DNA from: Costus lasius
Taxonomy: Eukaryota > Streptophyta > Magnoliopsida > Zingiberales > Costaceae
Direction of reading: 5' to 3'
Length of the DNA: 64,000 nt
Assembly: GCA_027563935.2 (NCBI GenBank)
Contig: CM050447.1
Location: 83,747,461-83,811,460, forward strand
Shown here in pieces: positions 36,380-48,800 of this stretch. The notes under the pieces were generated by a model. That model searched no databases and was not told the DNA's origin. It saw only the letters and a list, made by a program, of their open reading frames with translations. The position numbers were made by a program, and so were the translations under genes. Position 1 is the first letter of the stretch. Every line of letters starts with the position of its first letter.

Positions 36380-39157
36380 CTAATGGTTGAGAAATCTCAA
36401 ACCCATATTATTACAGTGCTTCTCATGCTTCTGCTGCGCCAGAGGCTTGGTAAGCGGGTCAGCCAGATTGTCATATGTATGAACCTTGCAGATTTTGATC
36501 TCACCACGATCAATGATCTCCCGGATCAAGTGAAACCGTCTCTGTATGTGCTTGGACTTCTGGTGCGACCGTGGTTTCTTTGCTTGTGCGATTGCTCCAG
36601 TGTTATCGCAAAAGATAACCAAAGGATCTGCACTTGAAGGAACAACACCAAGTTCTTGAACGAACTTACGAATCCACACTGCCTCCTTGGATGCTTCCGA
36701 GGCTACAACATACTCGGCTTCTGTTGTGGAATCAGCAACGATAGACTATTTGAAACTTTTCCACACCACTGCTCCACCATTCAAGCTAAAAACATAGCCT
36801 GATTGCGATCGGAAATCATCCTGGTCAGATTGGAACGAAGCGTCAGTATATCCTTCAATACTGAATTCTTCCTGACCTCCATATATCAAGAACATATCTT
36901 TGGTCCTCCGAAGATATTTCAAAATGTTCTTGACCTCAATCTAGTGCGCCTGACCTGGATTACTTTGGAATCGACTGGTCATGCTTAACCCGTAAGCGAC
37001 GTCTGGGCGAGTACATAACATCGCCTACATAATGAACCCAATAGCCGAAGCATAAGGCGTATTGTCCATTTCATCTTTCTCAGTCTGTGTTTGTGGACAC
37101 TGACTCTTTGAAAGATTCAAACCATGTCTGACTAGAAGATATCCTCTTTTAGAATTCTCTAAATGGAATCTCTCCAGGACTTTATCGATGTAAGTACTTT
37201 GGCACAGCCCGAGAAGCCTCTTAGATCTATCTCTGTAGATTTTCACACCTAATACATAGGCTGCTTCTCCTAGATCTTTCATCTGGCAACATTTTCTTAA
37301 CCATGCTTTAACAGCATGCAGTTCAGGAATATCGTTTCCAATGATTAAGATATCATCGACGTAGAGGACTAGGAAAGTAATCACGCTCCCACTAAACCTC
37401 TTATATACACACGGGTCATCTTCATTCTTGATGAAACCAAATTCACATATTGATTCATCAAAACGAATATTCCAGCTTCTAGATGCTTGCTTAAGTCCAT
37501 AAATGGACTTCTTTAACTTGCATATTTTATGACGATCTGATGGATTAGTGAAACCTTCAGGTTGTGTCATATACACATCCTCATCCAGTTTTCCATTAAG
37601 GAAAGAGGTTTTCACATCCATTTGCCAGATCTCATAATCGTAATATGCTGCTATCGCAAGAATAATCCGAATAGACTTGAACATGGCTACAGGAGAGAAA
37701 GTTTCATCATAATCTATCCCGTAGATTTGTTTGAATCCTTTCGCTACTAGCCTGCCTTTATAGGTAACCACGTTACCATCCATGTCAATCTTCTTCTTGA
37801 AGATCCATTTACAGCCTATAGGGATTACTCCCGGAGGCGGATCAACCAAATCCCAGACTTGATTATCTGACATGGAGTCCATCTCGGCTCGCATAGCTTC
37901 AAGCCATCTAGCTGACTCCGGTCCACTGACCGCATCCGCATAAGTGAGGGGTTCATCATGATCAATGATGTAGACTCCGTCATAGCGCTCAGGCTGTCGA
38001 CGGATCCTTCCCGATCTACGCGGTTCCCGTGATATCTGAGCCTCAGGTTGTTCAATAACCTGTTCTACTGGCTCAGGCTCATCCAACTGTGCTTGACTAC
38101 TTTGTCCTTCCTCTGGATTCTCATCCAGTTTTCTTTCTCTCCCACTGGCTTCTTGCAGAAGAAACTCCTTCTCAAGAAAAATAGCCATCCGAGCAACAAA
38201 TACTTTGTTCTCTTTGGGATCGTAGAAATAATAACCCTTAGTTTCCTTAGGGTAACCGACAAAGATGCATTTCTCAGATCTGCTCTCTAGTTTCCCAGAG
38301 GCGAGCTTTTTGACATAAGCCTCGCAACCCCAGATCTTAATGAATGTCAAGCTCGGCTGTTTCCCATACCATAACTCATATGGAGTCTTTGAAACTGCCT
38401 TGGATGGCACTCGGTTTAGTACCTTTGCAGCTGTTTCCAGTGCAAATCCCCAAAAGGAGTAAGGTAGAGTAGCCTGACTCATCATAGAACGAACCATATC
38501 CAGTAAGGTTCTGTTCCTCCTCTCGGACACACCATTCCATTGCGGTGTTCCTGGTGGAGTGAGCTGTGAGATAATCCCACACTCCTTCAAATAGTCAGTA
38601 AACTCTTGACTTAGGTATTCACCACCTCGATCTGAACGAAGTGCCTTGATATTCCGGCCTAGCTGATTTTGTACTTCATTTTTGAACTCTTTGAACTTGT
38701 CAAAAGATTCACTTTTATGTCTCATTAGATAGACATAACCATACCTACTGAAATCATCAGTAAAGGTAATGAAGTATGAATAGCCACCTCTGGCATGTTT
38801 ACTAAATGGCCCACACACATCACTGTGTATAAGGTCAAGTAAACCTGAAGCCCTTTGACCTTTATGAGGAAAAGGAGCCTTCGTCATTTTACCCATTAAA
38901 CAAGCTTTGCATGTATCAATCTCCTCATAGGAGAATGATCCCAGCAGTCCATGATCATGCAACCGCTTAATGCGTTTCTTGTTAATATGGCCTAAACGAC
39001 TATGCCATAGCAAGGTGCTGTCATCAGCATACTTGGCTTTCTTATTATCAATGTTTTGTATAGAACATTCCATGTGCAACATGAATAACCCATTGTTAAT
39101 TGACCCAGTAGCATAAACAATATTATCATGAGAAAGATAACACTTTGAAGTCTTGCA
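36380..39157 (-). pseudogene. B copia pol, 3' part (pre-integrase to RNase H)
   Basis: Same frame and spacing as C. It includes the LWHSRLGH pre-integrase motif, integrase D-D-E (SDVCGPF, RSDRGGEY, GVSERRN), reverse transcriptase YVDD at 37352-37363 and RNase H (YTDASFQ). It ends FLNH then TAG at 36380. Three in-frame stops, all TAG: 37025-37027 (TAT in C), 36941-36943 (TGG in C) and 36746-36748 (CAG in C). No frameshift was found. Upstream it is cut at 39157 by S2 and continues at 40869. The integrase and polymerase cores look intact, but the RNase H end cannot be translated. Confidence 0.95.
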
Positions 39158-40868
39158 TGAAGGACCCCTTTCAAGAGGGGGGGCGAAACCCTAAACATGC
39201 GCATATGAAAAACTTTGTGCATGGGCGGAAAATAGGGCATCAAGAATCGTATGCATCATATATGATCAACTTAAATCTTTAGATTGAATCATACCATAGC
39301 CATTAGTTCAATTGGCATCTAGGAAGAAGAGAATCGAGTGCTTCTCCTCCACACGGTGCGCACACAAGGTGATGTAGCCTACTCCTTGTTGATCCTTGTG
39401 CTAGCAAGGTTCTCCAAGGGTGCTTGTCGAATGGAAGGAATGAGAGATCTTGCTTGGCGATCTTCTTCTTCTCCTTGGCGACAACCTTCTTCACCACACG
39501 AGAAGCCGTCGAGAGGAAGAGGCAAAAAGGGCAAGAATTGCATGAGTGCATCGAACGTGAGGTGTGGTATCTATTTTGGAAAACGCCTCTTCCAAAAATA
39601 GTAAACCTTCACTTCATGCGTTCATGCATTCATGAACCGTGCGCTCACTCAAGGCAAACCGCCCAAAGCGCCATGAAGACTTTGAACCATGCGTTCACCC
39701 ATGTGAACCGGTTCAAGCCATTCGGTTCAACCCAATTTGGCTCAAAATCAAATCAAACCAAGCCTTTGTCCAGATCACCTTAAACCCTAAGGTTCAGGAT
39801 CTGACCGTTCATCTCTTGATGCTCTTGATCTCATCGATCTAGCATCAACTCTCTCGATCAAAGCTTACCGATCTCAAGCCCTAATCAATCAAACATGATC
39901 AGACCAGATCTCACTTAAAATCAGAGTTTAAATCCCTTTAAACTGAACCAAAACAATTCAGTCCATACGATCTGACTTAAGTAAGCCATATCATCAAATT
40001 GTGCGACCCTGAGGGTTTCCTTCAAATGTCGGTAACGATAACTTACGTTATCACGATCAGTGAGGGGTATCTAGCAACACATCACTGTCTCCCGATATAG
40101 AGGAAAGAGTCTTCCAAGACTACACCCAAACTACAGCACAAGTGTGAATCAACTCACTAGGCATACATATTTCCTTTGCCACTGGATGTTCTTATTGGAC
40201 AAGCGTGTCAAGCCTGTAGCTCCAATATGATGAGCATGATTAGACCAGATGAACATAGTCACCTGGGTATGGCCATACACTTTCTCAATCATCTCATCCA
40301 GGGGGGCCCCATTAGAACATCACACTCCAATTAAGGAGACGACAATCCTTTATCTATCACTAGTGCCCTAACCTGACTCATGATCATTATCCAAGATAGT
40401 TGATAACCATTATGTTTCAAATGATATTGAACTACCACAAAACAATGACAATCATCATTTAGAAACACAAGTGATCTCAAGTCAAAGGACATGTGCCACT
40501 TGTTGCAATCAAGGATTATTCACATTGTGACAAACAATTGAATATCCTAGTAGGGTCTGTCCAGTACATCCAATGTACCCATGAGTCTACATCTTATTCC
40601 ATGCTCGAAGCATCCTATAAGATTAGAATACATATTAGTCTCAATCATATCAGGGCTGTCTCATGTTCACCAAGATATCTCGACTAAGGACATAAAGCAT
40701 GTCAGCCTAGCTGAACAGCATTGAGACATTATTCAGAAGTACAATTATTGCAGCAGACAATGTAACAAACTGAATAACAACCATTGCCTTTATAAACATA
40801 AGAGTTTATACATGATACTGAAAGAATCCCAAGACCTCAAACATTAGCCTTAAGGGCATACCCCAACA
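39158..40868 (-). mobile_element. Solo LTR S2 (copia family II)
   Basis: 1711 bp, plus reading TGAAGGACCCC to CATACCCCAACA, TSD TTGCA at 39153-39157 and 40869-40873, inserted in the pol frame of B between protease and pre-integrase. It carries the CTATTTTGGAA inverted repeat (39571-39601), the GATAAC dyad (40037-40052) and the 12-bp palindrome (40267-40278). Confidence 0.96.
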
Positions 40869-41980
40869 TTGCATTCAAAGGAAAACCCTTTCCTGACAAG
40901 AGCAGGAATAGAGATAATATTCTTGGTAATGCTAGGTACAAAATAACAATTGTTCAGTTCTAATACAAGTCCAGATGGTAATGAGATGTAATATTCTCCT
41001 ACAGCAACAGCAGCAACCCGTGCCCCGTTTTCAACTCGTAGGTCCACCTCATGCTGTCCCACCTGTCTTCTTCTCTTGAGTTCCTGTACATTTGAACAAA
41101 TGTGAACTCCACATGCAGTGTCCAACACCCATGAAATAGAAGAAGAAGATATCATGACTTCAGTCACAAAAATACCTGAGCCAGAAGCGATGCTTCCCTT
41201 CTTGTCTCCTTGGAGCGCTTTACACTCCTTTTTCCAGTGACCCAGCTGGCCACAATGGAAACATCTGTTGTCCTTCGACCGCTTAACCTTTTGTTTCAGA
41301 GCCTTGTTGTAGTTCTTGACAGGGGCTTTGCCCTTCTTCCCCTTCTTCTTGTTCCTGGAAGGAAACATCAAGACAGAGGTTGAAGGCTTTCCCTTTAGAG
41401 TCTCCTCTGTAGTCAAGAGCATATTCAGCAACTCTGCCGGAGTACAGTCGATCTTGTTCATATTAAAATTAATAATGAACGGATCGAAGGAGGCCGGGAG
41501 AGACTGCAGAATAATGTCTACAGCAAGCTCCTGATTGATGGTATGCCCCAGTTTCTCTAGAACCTCTTTGTGCCCAATCATCTTGAGCACATGAGCTCCC
41601 ACTGGACTCCCTTCAGCCAGTTTGCTCTGAAAGAAAAGCTTGGTCAAATTATAGCGCTCAGTCCTTGCCTGTGCAGCATATAGCATCTTGAGGTTTGCTA
41701 TAATTTCTATAGCAGACATATCCTCATGCTGACGCTGCAGCTGTGGCGTCATAGACGCTAGCATCAGGCAAGCGACATCAATGCTATCATTGACATGCTT
41801 TTCATAGGCTTCCCGAACCGCCCTTGCGGCGTTCGGAGCGGGTTGAGGCGGTATAGCCGTCTCGAGGACATACAGTTTCCTCTCAGCCTTAAGAACAATA
41901 TTAAGGTGTCCGTACCAGTCTGAGAAGTTTGGCCCAGCAAACTTCTCCCTTTCCGGTAGGGATCGCACATTGAAGCTCAT
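40869..41980 (-). pseudogene. B copia gag and protease part, split by S2
   Basis: ATG at 41978-41980 starts MSFNVRSLPE, the same start as C. The frame is open through Gag, a lysine-rich segment and the knuckle CFHCGQLGHWKKEC, to the protease (WVLDTACG), and stops where S2 enters. As a fragment it could still be translated as Gag plus a partial protease, with a few residues read out of the solo LTR. That is inference only. Confidence 0.94.
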
Positions 41981-43814
41981 GGTGTTCGTTGCTGCAGGAA
42001 TCTACAACAATGCAAGAACAGCAAGGTCAGTATCAATGTTTAGAATCAATCCAGGACTTAAGAAAGATTCTTTTCTCACTATTTTATCTGACTGAAAAAT
42101 CCATAAAAACAGTCCGAAAGAGTAGCACTCTTCTAGTGAGATGGGATCCAGATTTCATACTTGGTCTCCGCGTCCCGCTCAGGCGAGATAAGATGCACAG
42201 AGAGTACAAGCACTAATTTCTGGTAGGCAGTCCCTGCCAATCGCCAACCTGTGCGATTCCCCTTCATCTGGGCAATCCAGCAGACTATGCCAACTGAGTT
42301 GGTACAACACAGTCTCTGATCCCACAGATGGCTGCCTCCATATAGCTAACATATGCCCCATATGTAGCCTACATGGTCAAGCTGACCTGACCTACTCCCT
42401 GGACCACCACGTGCTATGCTGAGCAACGCGAAGCGATAAATCCCTTCTCTGTAACACGCAGGTGAAATCACACACCGTCTGAAGATAGATGGGCGTGCCC
42501 ACTGAGTGGGTACAACACGGCCCCAACGATAGTCAGAACAGTGAGGTTTCGCGTCAGAAGGCTTACGTGCTTGATATTTTGCGTTGGATTTTAACGGTCC
42601 TTTTATCTTCTTAACTATCATGCAAACCCTATGGTGATAGCAGAAGATAAATAAATCATGCAATTCTTATTATTTAAATAATAAAAGAAAGCATGATGAT
42701 CTTATGTGGTAAACGCCCATCAAGCCTAGGTAAGACCTTAAGAAAACTTAAGTCTTCACTTGAGCTTTTCATGAGTTATTTGCATCTCATCTGGCCCAGA
42801 CCAGGGCCCAAGCGCCCTCTGCAGCTCAGGTGCGCCCACCAGGTAGATGCGCCTGTCACAGGGTCGAACCCTAGACCTCCCACCTGGTCAAGCCTCTGCC
42901 AAGTGTGCTCTGTGCTCTTGTCTGATTAAAAGTACAATTTAATCTATCTAGACAAGATTGACACGCAGGTCAATTACACAATAAATTAATTAAAATGTGA
43001 TGCGCAAATCACAAATATAATAATTTACATTTTGTTTTAATCCAGGCACGCAGGCCTCAGCACAGCACACATTAAAAGGGCAACCCACATAAGATGAAAT
43101 AGACATACATCATGGTATTCATTCATCATGTGATCCAATAACAAAATAAAATTTTGAAAACCCCTTGGCATCAATTTTATTTTTCTTATATGCCCTACTA
43201 CCTTACAACGGTCCATTAATAGGGATCCACTCATCAGACCTAGTCAGATCCACTGCCCTTGCATGCACCAAGTCCTAACTGACTTGAGTTGACCCAATGG
43301 TCAACCATGCATGCGCTGGGCTGAACAACCCTCATGAGTTCTGGCAAGCGGGTGTGACCCCGGGCCTAACTCATGTGTGTTCACTGGTTGTCTCAACCAG
43401 ACATCGCTACACGCCTGTCTGCAGTCGACCTATAGCCACCTCGTGCTTGCGCACAGGTGCCATCTGGTCGACCCATCTAGGCTGTCAGATCGTCTGATCA
43501 GACTATTTGGATCTAGACTTGACTGTGACTTCAACCCTATCAACCCGTCTAAGGGTTTAAAGTAGGCGCTTATAGATCTAGATGGAGCGCGCAAGATGTT
43601 ACAAGTTTTTTAGGTAAAAACAACTTACAACATGCGCAACAAAGTAAGAAGCTTTCATCTAAGTTAACATGCGCAACTAGATACTTGTATCTAAGGTAAC
43701 ATGCGCAAACTTAATGAAACTTTCATATAGATCTATAACATGTATTAGCATACCCGGATCACAACAAGCAAAAGCAATCATATGAACATGCGAAAACCGT
43801 GCTCTGATACCAAT
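41981..43814 (-). other. B leader, no gene
   Basis: About 1.8 kb between primer site and gag. Stem-loops: 42173-42188 (TCCCGC/GCGAGA on plus strand, one wobble in RNA), 42290-42302 (CCAAC-TGA-GTTGG) and 42498-42510 (CCCAC-TGA-GTGGG). The rest is similar to C and A leaders. Confidence 0.88.
43801..43812 (-). other. B primer binding site (iMet tRNA)
   Basis: The minus strand reads TGGTATCAGAGC, two bases from the LTR edge at 43815. Confidence 0.95.
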
Positions 43815-44121
43815 TGAAAGTCCCCTTCAAGGGGGAGCGAAACCCTAAAGTGGCGTATGTAAATTCTTTTCGGCAGCGGAATTAGGGTTTCATAAGGATC
43901 TTTTGCATGCCATATGATCAACATCAACAGCTTATATAGATGAAAAGGATTCATACCATAGCTATTAGTTCGAATGGCGTCTTGGAAGAAGAGATCGAAA
44001 GGGGTCTCCTCCACAAGATGCGCACACAAGATGAGAAGTAGCTTTCTTCTTGTCGCTCCTTGTGCTAGCAAGGATCTCCAAGTGCCCCTTGTCGCGTGAA
44101 AGAGATTTAGAGAGAGGACCT
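43815..44121 (-). repeat. B 5' LTR, part a
   Basis: 307 bp matching the start of the B 3' LTR. It ends at GACCT (44117-44121), the target duplicated by C. The LTR continues at 53250. Confidence 0.95.
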
Positions 44122-45822
44122 TGAAAGAACCCCTTAAATAAGGGGGGTCCCCTTCATGGGGGAGCATAACCCTTAGAGCATATGGCGCATAAAAATTATT
44201 CTCTTGCGGAATTAGGGTTATAAGATCGATACGCATGCAAAAGATCAACTTGATAACAATAAGAAAACATTCATACCATCGCCATGGAAAGATGTTTCCT
44301 TGGAAGCAAAGATCAAAGTAGATCTTCTCCTTGTCGTCACACACAAGATGATGTTGCTATCTCTCTTGGTGCTCCTTGTGCTAGCAAGGTTCCAAGAGGT
44401 CCTTGTCGAGTGAAGGGAAAAGAGATGTCTTTCTCCTTGGCCGAATCCTCCTCAACCTTCAAGCGTCGCCGCACCCCAAGTCGAGAGGAAAACTTGCGAG
44501 AGGAATAAGTGAATTGGCGAAAATAGAGAATACTCTATTTCGGATGAGTGCCCACTCGACATGGAGATCATGGTTACTAAAAATAGTAACCTCTCCTCAT
44601 CCCAACGTTCACGCTATGTGAACTCGTCGCCCACTCCTCTCCCTATGAACCAAGCGCTCTTTTAGTGAGCTGGTTCAATTGGTTCGGTTTAAGAACCAAC
44701 CAAGCCAAGCGACAAGGCCTAGATCAAATAAACCCTAAGGCTTTAGATCTAACCGTCGATCTCTTTAATGCCCCTGATCTGACCGATCTGGCATCCATTC
44801 TCTCAATCGAAGCTTACCGATCTCAAGCCCTAATCAATCAAACATGATCAGACCAGATCTCACTTACAATCAGAGATTAAATCCCTTAAAACTGAACCCA
44901 AATAATTCAGTCCACACGATCTGACTTAAGTAAGCCATATCATCAAATTGTGCGACCCTAAGGGTTTCCTTTAAATGTCGGTAACGATAATTCACATTAT
45001 CACGATCAGTGAGGGGTATCTAGCAACACATCACTGTCTCCCGATATAAAGGAAAGAGTCTTCCAAGACTACACCCAAACCATAGTACAAGTGTGAATCA
45101 TTTCACAAAGCATACATATTTCCTTTGCCACTGGATGTTCTTATTGGACAAGTCTGTCAAACTTGTAACTCCAATATGATGAGCATGATTAGATCAGATG
45201 AACACTGTCACCTGGGTATGGCCATACACTCTCTCAATCATCTCATCCAGGGGGCCCCTTTAGAACATCACACTCCTTAAACAAGGAGACGGCAATCCTA
45301 TGTCTATCACTAGTGCCCTAACCTGACTCAAGCTCACCATCCAAGATAGTCTATAATCATTATGTTTCAAATGATATTGAACTAACTCAAAATAATGACA
45401 ATCATCATTTAGAAAACACAAGTGATCTCAAGTCAGAGGAAATGTGCCACTTGTCTTATACAAGGAATATTCACGTTGTGACAAACAACTGAACATCCTA
45501 GTAGGGTCTGTCCAGTACATCCCATGTACCCATGAGTCTACATCTTATTCCATGCTCGAAGCATCCTATAAGATCAGAACACATATTAGTCTTAACCATA
45601 TCAAGGCTGTCTCATGTTCACCAAGATACATCGACTAAGGACATAACAGCATGTCAGCCCAGCTGAACAGCTTTGAGACATTATTCAGAAGAACATATAT
45701 TGCAGCAGACAATGTAACTAACTGAATAACAACCATGCCTTTATAAACATAATAGTTTATTACATGATACTTGTTACATTCCCACAGGCCTCAAACATTA
45801 GCCTTAAGGGCATACCCCAACA
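44122..45822 (-). repeat. C 3' LTR
   Basis: Plus reading TGAAAGAACCCC to CATACCCCAACA. The U5 end has CCCCTT-AAAT-AAGGGG at 44130-44145. Two further inverted repeats are at 44521-44540 (AAATAGAG/CTCTATTT) and 44572-44591 (GGTTACTA/TAGTAACC). The GATAAT/ATTATC dyad is at 44986-45001 and the 12-bp palindrome at 45216-45227. Confidence 0.97.
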
Positions 45823-45839
45823 ATCTCCCACTTGCACTT
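45823..45839 (-). other. C polypurine tract
   Basis: The minus strand reads AAGTGCAAGTGGGAGAT adjoining the 3' LTR, three bases from the pol stop. Confidence 0.9.
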
Positions 45840-45842
45840 AAT

Positions 45843-48800
45843 CTAATGGTTGAGAAATCTCAAACCCATATTATTACAGTGCTTCTCATGCTTCTGCTGC
45901 GCCAGAGGCTTGGTAAGCGGGTCTGCCAGATTGTCGTCTGTATGAACCTTGCATACTTTGATCTCGCCACGATCAATGATCTCCCTGATCAAATGAAACC
46001 GTCTCTGTATGTGCTTGGACTTCTGGTGCGACCGTGGTTCCTTTGCTTGTGCGATTGCTCCAGTGTTATCACAAAAGATAACCAAAGGATCTGCACACGA
46101 AGGAACAACACCAAGTTCTCTCACGAACTTACGAATCCACACTGCCTCCTTGGATGCTTCCGAGGCTGCGACATACTCGGCTTCTGTTGTGGAATCAGCA
46201 ACAGTTGACTGTTTGAAACTCTTCCACACCACTGCACCTCCATTCAAGCTAAAAACATAGCCTGATTGCGATCGGAAATCATCCTGGTCAGACTGGAACG
46301 AAGCGTCAGTATATCCTTCAATACTGAGTTCTTCCTGACCACCATATATCAAGAACATATCTTTGGTCCTCCGCAGATATTTTAGGATGTTCTTGACTGC
46401 AATCCAGTGCGCCAAACCTGGATTACTCTGGTAACGACTGGTCACGCTTAACCCGTAAGCGACGTCTGGGCGAGTACACAACATCGCATACATTATAGAA
46501 CCAATAGCCGAAGCATAAGGCGTATTGTTCATTTCATCTTTCTCAGTCTGTGTTTGTGGACACTGACTCTTCGAAAGATTCAGACCATGTCTGACTGGAA
46601 GATATCCTTTCTTAGAATTCTCTAAGCGAAATCTCTCCAGGACCTTATCGATGTAAGTACTCTGGCACAGCCCGAGAAGCCTCTTAGATCTATCCCTGTA
46701 GATCTTCACACCTAACACATAGGCTGCTTCTCCTAGATCTTTCATCTGGAAACATTTCCTCAGCCATGCCTTTACAGCATGCATTTCAGGAATATCGTTT
46801 CCAATGATCAAGATGTCATCAACGTAGAGGACTAGGAAAATAATCACGCTCCCACTAAACCTCTTATATACACACGGGTCATCCTCGTTCTTGATGAAAC
46901 CAAATTCAGTGACTGATTCATCAAAACGAATGTTCCAGCTTCTCGATGCTTGTTTAAGTCCATAAATAGACTTCTTTAACTTGCATATTTTATGACGATC
47001 TGCTGGATTAGTGAAACCTTCAGGCTGTGTCATATACACATCCTCATCCAGATTTCCATTAAGGAAAGCTGTTTTCACATCCATCTGCCAAATCTCATAA
47101 TCATAATATGCAGCTATCGCGAAAAGAATCCGAATAGACTTAAACATGGCTACAGGTGAGAAAGTTTCATCATAATCTATCCCGTAGATTTGTTTGAAAC
47201 CTTTCGCAACTAGCCTGCCTTTATAGGTAACCACGTTACCATCCATGTCAATCTTCTTCTTGAAGATCCATTTACAGCCTATAGGGATAACTCCCGGAGG
47301 CGGATCAACCAAATCCCAAACTTGGTTATCTGACATGGAGTCCATCTCGGCGCGCATAGCTTCAAGCCATCTCGCTGACTCCGGTCCACTGACCGCATCC
47401 GCATAAGTGAGGGGTTCATCATTGTCAATGATGTAGACTCCGTCATAGCGCTCAGGCTGTCGACGGATCCTACCCGATCTTCGCGGTTCCCGTGATATCT
47501 GAGCCTCAGGTTGTTCAATAACCTGTTCTACCGGCTCAGGCTCATCCAACTGTGCTTGACTACTTTGTCCTTCGTCTGGATTCTCATCCAGCTTTATTTC
47601 TCTCCCACTGGCCTCTTGCAGAAGAAATTCCTTCTCAAGAAATATGGCCGTTCGAGCAACAAAAACCTTGTTCTCCTTGGGATCGAAGAAATAATAACCC
47701 TTAGTTTCCTTAGGGTAACCGACAAAGATACATTTGTCAGATCTACTCTCTAGTTTCCCAGAGGCGAGCTTCTTTACATAAGCTTCGCAACCCCAGATCC
47801 TGATAAATGTCAAGCTTGGCTGTTTCCCATACCATAACTCATATGGCGTCTTTGAAACTGCCTTGGATGGCACTCGGTTTAGTACCTTTGCAGCTGTTTC
47901 CAGTGCAAAACCCCAAAAGGAGTATGGAAGAGTAGCCTGACTCATCATAGAACGAACCATATCTAGTAATGTTCTATTTCTCCTTTCGGACACACCATTC
48001 CATTGCGGTGTTCCTGGCGGAGTGAGCTGTGAGATAATCCCACACTCTTTTAGATAGTCAGTAAATGCATGACTTAGGTATTCACCACCTCGATCTGAGC
48101 GAAGTGCCTTGATATTACGGCCTAGCTGATTTTGTACTTCATTCTTAAACTCTTTGAACTTGTCAAAAGATTCACTTTTATGTCTCATCAGATAGACATA
48201 CCCATATCTACTGAAATCATCAGTAAAGGTAATGAAGTACTGATAGCCACCTCTGGCATGTTTACTAAAAGGCCCACACACATCGCTGTGTATAAGGTCA
48301 AGTAAACCTGAAGCCCTTTGACCTTTGTGAGGAAAAGGAGACTTCGTCATTTTACCCATCAAACAAGCTTTGCATGTATCAATCTCCTTATAGGAGAATG
48401 ATCCCAGCAGTCCATGATCATGCAACCGCTTAATGCGTTTCTCGTTTATATGGCCTAAACGACTATGCCATAGCAAGGTGCTGTCATCAGCATACTTGGC
48501 TTTCTTAATATCAACATTATGTATGGAACTTTCCATGTCCAACATGAATAACCCATTATTAATTGAACCAGTTGCATAAACAATATTATCAAATGATAAA
48601 ACACACTTTGAAATATTGCATTCAAAGGAAAATCCCTTCCTGACAAGAGCAGGAATGGAGATAATATTTTTAGTTATACTGGGAACAAAGTAACAACTGT
48701 TCAGTTCCAATACAAGTCCAGATGGTAAAGAAATAAAGTAGTCTCCTACAGCAACAGCAGCAACCCGTGCCCCGTTTCCAACGCGTAGGTCCACCTCATG

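Noticed and set aside
42346..42663. 105-codon minus-strand frame in the B leader, related to ones at 50010 and 56523
   Set aside because: Leader sequence shared by the three elements; frames differ in length and boundaries, as expected for non-coding homology.
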